Shown here in pieces: positions 33,491-43,853 of a stretch of 64,000 nucleotides of DNA. The notes beneath the pieces were generated by a model. It saw nothing but the letters and a program-made list of their open reading frames with translations, was not told the DNA's origin and ran no database searches. Where the stretch lies: contig JAYKKR010000018.1 in assembly GCA_036971615.1 (NCBI GenBank), forward strand, positions 372,001 through 436,000, in the 5' to 3' direction. The DNA comes from Amyloporia xantha (lineage: Eukaryota > Basidiomycota > Agaricomycetes > Polyporales > Adustoporiaceae). Position numbers and translations under genes: made by a program. Each line of letters begins with the position of its first letter. Position 1 is the first letter of the stretch.

Positions 33491-36400
33491 ATGACGGCCC
33501 ATATCCATAACGTGTCAGGAAAGGAATTTGACTTCATCATCGTCGGTGAGGGCACTGTCATCCTCCGCTTAGTGTTGACGTGAAATACTCATGCCATAAA
33601 TCCCTTAGGTGGCGGAGTAAGTACGACTTATTCAATGATTACAACGAGATTGATCTGTGGTCTTTGAGGCGGCAGGTCTCACGCTTGCCTCACGCCTCTC
33701 AGAGGACCCTAGCACCACCGTCCTTGTTCTGGAGGCTGGGGAAGCCAATCTGGACGATGACGTACTTCGTCAGTAAATACACTCGTTTTTCATCATTTAC
33801 CTGATCGTCATTTCGCAGTCATCCCGGGACAGCGCATGAAACAGTTGGGCAACCCAAAGTATGATTGGGCTTTCAAGACGGTGAGCGAGGTGCTCCCAGA
33901 CATGGTTGATGTATTCACATAAAGTAGGCCAATCAAGTGCATTCGAACAACCGGTCATATGCCTGGCCCCGGTGAGTCTACACAATATGCACAAAACATC
34001 CCCATCGCCGATACGTACTTAGAGGTAAAGTCCTCGGAGGAAGCTCCGCGATCAATTTCCTCTTGTGGAACAAACCTGCCAGAGAACATATGGATGGTAT
34101 GATTTATTCACCTGACTTCCTCCTGATTCCCTCCTCAGTCATATTCGTTGTCAGCTGTCGCTGAGCTGGGAAACGAGGGTTGGAATTGGGAACGTTTTCA
34201 GAAATATTCGAAACGGTCCGAGAAGTATGCCGCTTCCACGTTGTCTCCTGCAGTCATCTTACGGTGTTCACAGATTTGTGCCGCCCGACCATGACCAAGA
34301 TATTTTGACGTTCGATATGGTCCATCATGGGGATTCAGGTAAGTGTGTATAAATGTATCGTCAGTGCTGAGCCCGGACAATTGGTCTAGGTCCTGTCACA
34401 GTCTCGTTTCCTGCTGTCATTTCCAATATGGAGAGGCCATTGTTACAAGTAAATATCATTCCCGATTGAGACTCGCTCCTGATGACAGTTGAATAGGCCA
34501 TGGAGAAACACGGCACTCGGCATATCTCTGAATTGGTACCGTAATCACTAGTTTTGTTCACATAGACATGACTGAATGGCGTGCAGTCATCAGGTTATGT
34601 GTGTACCTCCCCCATCTTACTGCTGTGGTCTCAGATTGTGCTAGACAAACGGCACATCCATGATTGGAATAACGGTAGACCCGAAGACGCATTATCGCAG
34701 CTACTCCGCCAATGTAAGTGGTGTACTCCCTGTTATGAGGCGTATGAGATAACCTCAATTCATAGACGTATTATAAACCTGTCGCATCTCGGAAGAACCT
34801 TATAGTTCTTGTAAAAGCACACGTGAAATGCATCAATACTCTTTCTAGCGAGGATGATACTATAACCGCAACTGGTGTTAGTTTCTCGTATAACGATGAG
34901 GATTATGAGGCCCTATGTCGGAAAGAGGTCCGCTTGGCTGCAGGGTAAGTTGATTTCCATCCTGCGTTCGCTGTATGATTCAAATCTGCATTTCAGAGCC
35001 ATCATGTCGCCACAGGTATGGTAACAGAATTGTGCGATATGATATGGACTCACGATATGGCTAGATCTTGGAGCTGTCTGGTATCGGGGATCGCGAAGTT
35101 CTAGAACGAGTTGGTATCGACGTCAAATTAAATCTCCCTGGAGTTGGCACCAATGTTCAGGAACATTTGAGCACTGCGCTGTTATATCGTTCGTTGAAAT
35201 CAAGATCGCTTCCATTAACCAGATTTCTGCTTACGTCGATAAAACAGAAGTCAAGACAGATTATATCGAGGGCCTTGAAGTAGCCACTTACGATCCTTCG
35301 TTCTTCCCGGAAGAGCACGCCAAACATATGGCAATGCAGTGCGTAATTGCCCTGTCTCGATCTTAGTACTGATGAGACACGCTTTCGACGTGCAGCTCGT
35401 CTGGAAAAGGTGTATTCAATCTGTCTACCACCAGCCTTACCTTCCTGCCGCTGGATGCCATTTCTCCAGATTCCGCTAAGATCTACAAGACGCTTGAGGA
35501 CAGCATTCGCGCTGGGTTCGCTACAGACAAGTATCCGAAAGCTCTCCGGAAACAATATGAGTTACAACTCCAGCATATAGAGCAGAAAGTTCCTAGTCTA
35601 GAACTAATGCTCGTACCTGGTCCCCGCTTCGCGCCCGGTATGCAGGCGCCCATGTTCGGTGACCGTCGAAATCGATAACTGAATTCAGGTCTAGCGATCC
35701 TAGATCTCAAAAGGAAACATGTCTCTTTATGTTTTGGGTTCAACAGTCCCTTCTCAAGGGGTACAATTGTGCGTCATATGCTGGTGCTCAGCATGTACTC
35801 TGAATTTGTCGATTGTTGCTCCTTCAGCATGTTGGATCAAAAGATCCCTTTGCCCATCCCATAATTGACCCGCACATTTATGAGGAGCCATATGGTGATT
35901 TGATTTTTTCTTCCTATTCAGTCGAGAGCTCATCCAGAGACGGCTCGTGATACGGTAGACCTGACCTCAATGGTGGAGCTTGCGAAATTCAGCAGAAGAT
36001 TAGCCCAAACTCAGCCCTTTAGTGAGATACTTCCTGGTAAGGAATTTAACAGACTGAGAGGTCGGAGGATTGTTGTTGTTGACACTGAGCATGCAGATGA
36101 AGTACATCCTGGCAGTCAAGTTGAGACCGACGAACAGATTGCAGGTGTGCATACCGTGACAAACCTGACAGAAAATTGGATTAATTCGTTTACTTATTTC
36201 CTAGAATGGCTACGCAATACGAATGGAACCACATTTCTACGTTATCCGGTACTCCTCGGGCAATAATACTAATTTCATTCCTCAATGATGATTCTTCCTC
36301 AGACACCGTCGGGTCATGCTCTATGTTACCCATTGAAGATGGGGGCGTAGTCGATTCGAGGTTGAAGGTAACAATTGCCTTTGTGGCTGTTTATCACTGT

Positions 36401-36658
36401 CATTCATTCGCATACAGGTCTATAACACGACCAACATACGAGTCATCGATCTGTCCGTCGTTCCTCTACATATTGGAAGCCACACACAAGGTATGGGCTT
36501 GGATTGTTGGAACGAACGTGCTCTAAGATGTATGGTTGGACGTCACATGTAGCCTTAGCTTACGCACTGGGCGAGCAGGGTCAGTTTCACTTTCTCCCTG
36601 AAATTAGCACGTCTGACCATTGGTCGTAGCCGCCGATATTATCAAGGGTTTTATCTAG
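33491..36658 (+). CDS. GMC-family FAD oxidoreductase
   Basis: About twenty exons join in frame from ATG at 33491 to TAG at 36656. The N-terminal FAD motif is FDFIIVGGGAAGLTLASRL, with the GGG split over an 8-base exon at 33609-33616. Then come VLVLEAGEAN, the first GMC signature around GKVLGGSSAINFLLWNKPA, and the second signature GAIMSPQILELSGIGD. The C-terminal catalytic region has FLHTVGSCSMLPIEDGGVVD and VIDLSVVPLHIGSHTQALAY, which holds the two active-site histidines. The family includes alcohol, aryl-alcohol, glucose and methanol oxidases; substrate is not predictable here. There is no signal peptide, suggesting an intracellular enzyme. An apparent frame change near 35185 is explained by a 61-base intron (donor GTTCGT, acceptor GAAG). 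A 12-base exon lies at 34587-34598. The gene looks intact. Confidence 0.9.
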
Positions 36659-39056
36659 CTCTGTGGCATGACTTCTACGGCGATTTGGGATTTGCGGATG
36701 ATCAGGGATGTGATACAGTTGCTAGTAGCATTCAGCGCCCATCCCATGTGTGCCAACAGAGAATTGTAGCAGTCAGGGCATTTCATAGATCCTGTCGAAG
36801 GAGGACCCATGCCGTGAAGACTGCAGAATGATATTCGTTGCCAGTAGGGGTAAGTTGAACTCGATCGAGTATTGTTTTGTAAAATATGCAGCTATGATAC
36901 AGTACACTTGCCTTGTCTATGTTCCACCATGTGTGTGCGCATCGTATCGTTAGTTCGAAGGCGTGTCTAGAGTGTGTCTTGAATTTCAGTAGCTGGAGAT
37001 AAGATCGAAAAGATAAGATGGGTCCATTTCGCACGGGGCACCTCCAAGGATTGAGGCCTCCGCCGCTACTACACACGTATCATTTCGACCTCTCGAGGTT
37101 CGCATGCCCTCTAATGTTCGTTGTGCCGCCGACACCTGTTTCAAGCCGTGTGAACTTACTCAATACAAGTACTAGTCAGTGCATTGCAATTTCTTTGAGA
37201 CATTGTAGAATGGTCAAGATACCAGAAGGCCCGGGGTGACCTATAGATTTTACACTGGCACCAAACCAGAGCTGAACTTCCTTTGTTATAGAGCTTTGCT
37301 GCATTTGAGGACCAACTCTGGTTACTGTGTCATGCGTGTGTTTGAACGTGGTACAGCTTGACTTGTTCTCGCCAGCCTCTGCTCGCAATCGTGGGTCCTG
37401 CCCGTCTACGCACGCCGCCTGCCATGTCTACATTGAAGCACGACGTACGACCATGGTCGTGGTGCTATTTTACGCTCTCCTCCCCCTCGCTGCCTAGATA
37501 TCAGGGCAAGCATTGCATGCATCACACGCCTGCGCCCGCCGTTTGGCGTGATACCGCCTCGGTCACCTCGATTCCAGTATGGATTTCGTTCCATCTGGCA
37601 TACGCGTGCGACTATGTGGCTGCTACGGTGGTGCACTTCGTACGAACGCTAGACCTATACGTGCGCGTACCTTCATCGCGCCACGTGTTGTTAGTCGTAT
37701 GTCTAGCTTTCAGTGGCAGTAGTTGTGTGCCACATCTGTGCTATTCTCAAAGTGCAGAGCCCCTCAGGAGCACCCTGGGAAGGTCTAGAAAGTGGGACTG
37801 GCTGCCCACTACTAGCTGGGTGTAGTATTGTACCATCTGGAATGCTACTGCGATTGTGAGAAGTAGGAACAATGTTTCCTTGCCACTTTCTCTGATTCGC
37901 TCCCGCTGAGAGCGGCATAGCAGTGGGGCTAATTGGTCCAGAGCTAATGTTTAATGTCAGGAGCGCCCAGTAGCTATTCTGAACATGGAAATACCTTAAC
38001 ATCAGTAAGGCGGACACCATGACAGAGGGTTGAAGGGTGCGTTGCCGAGCATTATTCAACGAGTAACGAGTCTGAATAGCATCCATAAGCTGGTCGCATT
38101 GTGCAGCTGTCATCACAAACGGCTGAGCAATTTATTACCGCTATCTCGAACACTCTCGTCGTCCAAAAAGAGTGTCAAGAACAGATGGTCAATTGGAGAA
38201 TGTATAGGAGTAAGTCTTTCGCGCTACAATACCTGTTCTGGCATGTATGACTCGAATTTTCCAGCCAAACATGTCCGCATTCAGCCCTATATGTGTACCC
38301 CAACCCCTGTCTGTTCGTTCAGGATCGTGAGAAGCACAGGAATGGCGGAAGCGGGAAGCCTAGCTGCTCAAGGACAACCATCTGACATAACGGAGCCGAG
38401 GAAACTCGCGTCTGGTGTCTCATCCTTGATGGCGCAGCTCCATCTATCTTGTTCGACAGCTATTGATGGCACGCACCTTGTTCTTGGGTCCTGCTTGCGC
38501 CCTCCATCAGATTGTTATTTTTGCTTCAGCGGGCGCGCCGAACATTCCTCACTCCGTTATTGAGCAATCCATCAGTCCGCATGCTGGTCTCGTCGCGCCT
38601 GGCATTATTCTCGATTTGCCCTTCCATCTTCGACATCGCAATGCTCGTAGCCATCCTGCATATGGAGTACATAGCGAGACAGGTATGAAGGACTGCACCG
38701 CTCATTCAACTATGATGATGGATTAACACAGTGTTTTACTCACGGCATGCACTACTGGAATGGAAAAGCTTATCCAGTCGTGTACACTCTGGCGTAATGG
38801 AAGACGGATCTGACTCTTTGGGATGTCCTCAGCATGTGTATGCATCTATTAGCATGATCATAGTTGTTTCATGTTGGCTCCGGGCAACATGAATTTTCTA
38901 AAAGGTGTACCCCGATGTGCTACGCATTCAACAAAATATGCGTGGAAGTCTCGACGTACTCAAATCTGGAGTGAAACGGGCCTAGAGCTACCAAGACGGT
39001 CAGTTGCCGCTCCTCTAGCCATCTGACTACCTATGACAGGTGCGCAGCGACCGTTT
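36659..39056. other. Intergenic, about 2.4 kb, no gene recognised
   Basis: Several frames of 70-180 codons on both strands (for example 37358-37825 plus, 38030-38563 plus), but none shows a domain or a convincing exon chain. The segment 38460-38700 looks more coding-like than its surroundings and may be decayed coding sequence; I cannot assign it. Confidence 0.35.
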
Positions 39057-40818
39057 CATCAGGAAAAACCTCCCAGTGTAATTTATGAGGAATGTACCGC
39101 AATGTAGCTAAATTCCAGATAATAGATGCAATTATCTCCATTCCGGCCATTATCCATAATTACCTTCTATTGTTGCGGATTCTGCGGTCCCCCTCCCGAA
39201 AAACACAGTTTATTCATGTAAATTTCCCATAATTCAGCAGCATGGGTCGCAAATGTTTGGCTCATATATTGCGCTGCTTTACTCCTCATATTCTTGCTCA
39301 CAGTAGATGATATTGAATGGTGAAATGTACATATCAATTAACAGTATACTATATACAACAACGAGATACACATTATTATCATAAGCATCATCCATCGACC
39401 TCCTCATTGTCATCCCTCCTCGTCATCATCATCATTCATTGCCCGTCATCGTCCATCGTCCATCGTCTGTTGTCATCCATTGTCATCTGTCATCTGTTGT
39501 CATCTGTCGTCCGACATCCATTGTCCGTTGTCGTCCATTGTTGTTGTCCGTCATCATTGTCATCGTCTGTCGGCGCCATCGTCGCTGTAAGCATTGTCCG
39601 TCGGCATCGTTGTCCTCATTGGCATTGTCCATCGGTGGCGGTGTCCTCGTCGGTGTTGCACGTCAGCGGCAGTGTCATCCTCAGTCATCATTCTCGTCGG
39701 TGTCATCTGGCGTCATTGTCCTCATTGGCTGCCCGCCCAGACAGCGCGCGGTTAACGCAAATAAATAGACATACCATTCTAGCTGTAACAGTAGCTGTAG
39801 ACGTAGCCATAGCCAGACGGACACCCAGTAGACGACTTGAGTGTCGTGATCACCCCACACATCGTCTGTCAGATGATACGCCCCGCAAAGTCCGTAGCGA
39901 ACGGCGCGAGATTGTTGAACGGATGGGTGGACGAACGATCGGTGTCTCCGCCCCTGTGCCGGACGGGACTGGATGGTATGTGCTGCTGGGCGTTGATGCA
40001 GGCGCAAGTGTGCATGTAGCGAGGGAATCAGACTCTCTGTGTTTGAGGTGACAGCCGAGAGAACAGAGCGATCAGTGTATAGGCGATGGACAGCGCAGGC
40101 AAGGATCACACAGCCAGGACGAGCTACAGTGAGACAGTCCAAACAGTTGTCGTTCCAGATAGATAGCGGCTAGTTTGCGGTTTGCCTAGAGGTCGTGCGA
40201 TGTGATGCGCGCGATGCAGACGATGCAGCGTGCGCGATGCAGGAGGTAGTACTGAGCTGTAGGGAGACAACAGCAACGCCGTCGAGTTCTGCCCAGTGAC
40301 GTGTCGAAACTCTGACCGCGGCCCGATGGTGGCAGCCACAGCACGTGATCGAACATCGGACAAATCGACGAAGTCCCTCTGTCCTCTGTGTAGACGTCAA
40401 CTGCTAATATATTAGTGACTGCAACAAGCCGCGCAACATAACAATAGTAGCTGTACTTTACAAAATATGGCATTAAACGTGAAAAATAGGCAGCTTCCAT
40501 AGAGCAGGCTTATATCTATTAACTAATTGTGGTATAATTGTGGTATAATGGTGTGAAATAACTCCCAAATTATATGGATATTACTCAAGCTACAAACAAT
40601 CAATTGTCTATTGCCTATTACACAGGCTTTGCTTCTGCTTCTGGCTCCTGCATTCTGGACTGTTCAAATCTTATAAAGTTGTATCTGAGAGCTTTGCACA
40701 AATACTGAAAAATGACTGAGAAATTGGTTCTAATTATACCCAATTATTGGTATTATGTTTATTAGGCTACATTTCCACATAATATAGTACTAATTACCTT
40801 GGGAGGTTTTTCCTGATG
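39057..40818. mobile_element. Non-autonomous element with 26-base terminal inverted repeats
   Basis: The left end CATCAGGAAAAACCTCCCAG (39057) is mirrored by the right end at 40793-40818, whose reverse complement is the same over 24 of 26 bases. Both ends are AT-rich just inside the repeats. The 1.76-kb interior holds no transposase: its longer frames come from a GTC/ATC-rich simple repeat. No clear target duplication is seen, although both flanks begin with TT. It ends 152 bases before the start codon of the secreted glycopeptide gene, so it may contribute to that promoter. Confidence 0.65.
39395..39725. repeat. Imperfect GTCATC/GTCCATC simple repeat
   Basis: Long run of units such as CATCGTC, CATTGTC and CATCTGT. 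The strand shown is strongly pyrimidine-biased and opens artificial frames on both strands (Ser/His/Val/Cys-rich on plus). It lies inside the inverted-repeat-bounded element. Confidence 0.8.
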
Positions 40819-40970
40819 TTATTTCTCACTTGCAATGCCGATTTCTGAAACACGATCTCCGCTTCGGCGTTCCGAAATCGGCTTTATAAACGGTCTGCTG
40901 TATGTCTGCCAATCCCAGGTTTCATACCTTGTTCATCTTGCGAACGTTTTAATCTTGCTGTGTCTCCAAA

Positions 40971-41912
40971 ATGTTCCACAAGTTTACCGTCAGTATTCTC
41001 CTCGCTGCCGTTGCTCTTGTGCAGGTCAAGGCGCAGGAGCACCATACCGTTACCTTCGTCAATGAGTTGGTCGTTTCGTCTAATCATCTCCAGTTCCGCT
41101 CGCTGACGAGGATCTCTCCTAGCTGTGGATACGGAACTGTTCGTTTCGTTCAGACTGACATGACTCAGTTAATGATTTTAATTGTCTTCAAAGCCGTACT
41201 TGAGAGCACAAAGCGGAGCCGTCCTCTCCACAGGTGGCGCATACACAAGCGATGGCCCCTTAATTAACGCAACCGCGTGCGTTACTTTTCCTGAGAGGCC
41301 CTACTGCTGTACACATTGGAAAACTAATCGAAATGTCTCGTTACTTCTAGGTATCTGCAAGTAGGTTCGTACTTTCCCCACAACGAACTTCTCTTTGAGC
41401 TAGCGCTCAACCTTCCTTTTGCGTAGGCGACTGTGGTAATGACGGCGAAAATTGCACCGTCGTCGTGACAACGCTCATGGATGGTGAGAGCACCACTGAA
41501 ATCTCCCTCCTTCCTCCGTGAGTCGTAAGTCTCCCGTTATCTGCGTCACACATTCACCTTTCGTTTCAGTCACAAATTCTCCGTAACTACCGGCTGGGGG
41601 TTCGTGAGGCATTTCTGAATTTCCAATTGGACGGCCTGACATATTGTTTATAGCTACTACAATGGATGTGCCGGTGAAGGTGCTGATTGTGAGTCAACTC
41701 ATTCTTGGTTGTGCAGATCAAATCATGGAGATACGGGATTGTGATCTTCAGGTACCTCCGCGGACTGCGCCTCCGCTATCCACTATCCGGGGCAGACCTT
41801 TCCGCAGATCATCTGCGTCGCTGACAACGTAGGAATAGAATCCATTGCTCGATAAAAAAGTGTAATTGACAACTCCTTACAGGTCGATCTTGCCATCACA
41901 TTCTGCGATTGA
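40971..41912 (+). CDS. Secreted glycopeptide-like protein, wood-decay type
   Basis: Start ATG at 40971: MFHKFTVSILLAAVALVQVKAQ is a clear signal peptide. Joined exons continue EHHTVTFVND, CGYGTPYLRAQSGAVLSTGG, AYTSDGPLINATAYLQ, GDCGNDGENCTVVVTTLM, STTEISLLPPHKFSVTTGWG, YYNGCAGEGADC, ASAIHYPGQTFPQIICVADN and NVDLAITFCD. This order of Cys residues and the STGG and ISLLPPH blocks match the small extracellular glycopeptides known from brown- and white-rot fungi, which have been linked to iron reduction and hydroxyl-radical chemistry during wood attack. About 150 residues. The exon at 41351-41364 is only 14 bases, and the intron at about 41692-41750 must be taken whole to keep frame. No break seen. 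The upstream 150 bases border a mobile element. Confidence 0.85.
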
Positions 41913-42250
41913 TTGTTGTGCCTACATTCGGGGATATGTAGAGCGAAAGTTGATGGAAACTGTAGCTATTTGCTGTGGTCTGTATATTTGTAAATTGTAG
42001 GGTGACGGTCCTGAGCAGTGAGAACTGAGATTAGTCAACTGTCGTTCAACAGGCTCAATTTCCAAAAAGCCCAGCTGCTTGATACGAGGAGGGTATGTAT
42101 CAAATCTATGCCAGCCCCAATCATCCAGAAGTCTAATAATCGACTACAGCCACTGATCATTAGCTGGATAATGTCGTTCTTCAGTTATGATTTACGTACC
42201 CCTCTGTGCATAAATCTAATGTTGTCTTCATGGGTGAGATCATTATACGG

Positions 42251-42535
42251 GTATGTGATACACAGGACAATAAACTAGAGGAGTGTACAATACTCGCGTG
42301 TCAAATTTGGGACGATAGCCAGTCCTACGACTTTCGATATATGGAAGAGGGTAGAAAATGCGTATGTCGGGCTGTAGGGGCTGAATGTTGATTTGCAGTA
42401 GACCACAAGCTTGAGGCACTCTGTGAATGGTTCAACTATTCACTGAGTGCCTCAAGTTCGTGGTCTGGTGGAAGCACTGCATGCGATGAGCGGGGCAAAC
42501 GGTTCCTGTTAGAAGACATGGGGAGTTGATCATCG
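42251..42535. repeat. Direct repeat, copy 1
   Basis: Diverged copy of 43212-43465: shared GATA(C/T)ACAGGACAAT, CATATGGAAGA-like and GGCTGTAGGGGCTGA strings, and the end TCCTGTTAGAAGACA. Copy 1 contains an additional inverted arm that creates the hairpin at 42400-42466. Copy 2 overlaps the 3' end of the hypothetical minus-strand gene at 43353, so copy 1 may be the remnant of a duplicated gene end. Confidence 0.75.
42400..42466. repeat. Hairpin, about 33-base arms
   Basis: Left arm AGACCACAAGCTTGAGGCAC pairs with a right arm ending GTGCCTCAAGTTCGTGGTCT; about five mismatches and a loop near zero. Only one arm is present in the direct-repeat copy at 43365, so the palindrome arose after or during duplication. 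Confidence 0.75.
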
Positions 42536-43211
42536 ACGCCGATGGCATGTGATCAACAAACGACAAATAAATTGAAGGAGATTCATTTGGATTGCTAGAC
42601 GTACATACCTTTTCAGATACGATTACAGCCGCGGTGATACCTAAATGACAAGCTGTTGGTCGACAATCATGAGTTCAGAAAGACATCGCGCATATATCGA
42701 TATCGGACGCACTTCTGTCGCGAGCTCGAGGGAGCGACTCGGATGGAGAAAAACATACTCGTGTTTAGGGGTCTTATATGATGAGGAAAGACGCAACAAT
42801 TGGAGTCTGTGGATTGGTCTCATCGCGACGAATTACAATTAGACCACATAGTCCAAGCAAGGTCTAATTGTTACAAACTACAATTGAACGTCTTCCAGAG
42901 GCTGATGACATGATAGACTTTTGCGTGCACGTGAAGGCGTCAGACGGGTACGCGTTTGAGAAGAGAATCAAGACTCAAGAGATTGGTATTCAATTCCGTT
43001 TTAGACTCTAGATCTAGTCTCGAGTCGAGCACGGATCTTCCAGGTGTGGCATGGCGGTTGGAGCGGACTATCTAATACCGTGGATCACTGTCAAGTTATA
43101 CATACGAAGCCGTCGACGGCACACACACTGTCGGTGAATCGATCTTATGATTTCACGAGTCGATGCACAGAGCACCCTACTTTTTGTAATTATGTAACTA
43201 ATCATTGTATA

Positions 43212-43465
43212 GGTATTTGATATACAGGACAATGAACTAGAGGAATGGACAATGTTCGCATGTCAAATTCGGGACAATTTTAGCCAATCCTACAACTTTT
43301 GACATATGGAAGAAGGTAGGGGATGGGTATATTGGGCTGTAGGGGCTGATCGTTAACTTGCAGTAGGCCACGAACTTGAGGTACTCAGTGCATAGTTTCT
43401 GGTGGAAGCAGCATGCGATGAGCGGGAAAAACGATTCCTGTTAGAAGACACGGGAGTCATCATCG
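43212..43465. repeat. Direct repeat, copy 2
   Basis: Partner of 42251-42535, lacking the second hairpin arm. Its right part forms the 3' coding end of the hypothetical gene at 43353-43853. Confidence 0.7.
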
Positions 43466-43853
43466 CAGCTTGCTGGGATCTGGTAGAGGCGTAATAGTTC
43501 GGGGCTGAGGAAGAGTAGCTACTCGTTCCAGCAGATGAAAAGCTGGTCAATGGGTTAGACGAAGGTTTCTTCCTGTGAGCACGAGCAGAGGCGCAAGGTA
43601 TATAGTCTCTTGCCAATGAGTTGTATGCTGTCGAAGGGAACCCATGTGGCGTTGCAGAGCGATGCATTGCAGACCGTTGGCTATACATCGTATAACCTGA
43701 GTGACCAGTCGTGGAAGAGGACCCATGTGGCGCTGTGCCAAAATTGCTGTAACAAGCCTTCTTTCGCAATCGCTTCGTGCAATTCTCGCATAGATCGTCT
43801 AGAGGATATGGCGGATCTGCGGGCTCGTGGAAGGAATTGTATCGCGGAGGCAT
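43353..43853 (-). CDS. Hypothetical Ser/Tyr/Ala-rich small protein
   Basis: Open exon of 166 residues from ATG at 43853: MPPRYNSFHEPADPPYPLDD, then CENCTKRLRKKACYS. The rest is low complexity, rich in Ser, Tyr, Ala, Thr and Arg. I do not recognise it. The N-terminal CxxC followed by a basic stretch and a third Cys could bind a metal or nucleic acid, but there is no second pair. No signal peptide or membrane helix. The frame is long and biased enough to be real, but the last 110 bases lie in a duplicated repeat. Confidence 0.4.
   Translation of the reverse strand: MPPRYNSFHEPADPPYPLDDLCENCTKRLRKKACYSNFGTAPHGSSSTTGHSGYTMYSQRSAMHRSATPHGFPSTAYNSLARDYIPCASARAHRKKPSSNPLTSFSSAGTSSYSSSAPNYYASTRSQQAAMMTPVSSNRNRFSRSSHAASTRNYALSTSSSWPTAS

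Noticed and set aside
35161..35285. Apparent frameshift in the GMC oxidoreductase
   Set aside because: A 61-base intron with donor GTTCGT and acceptor GAAG joins ALLY to LKTDYIEGLE in frame, so no lesion is needed.
39317..40051. A 244-codon plus-strand frame
   Set aside because: It is produced by the GTC/ATC simple repeat inside a TIR-bounded element; composition is Ser/His/Val/Cys-rich and no domain is present.
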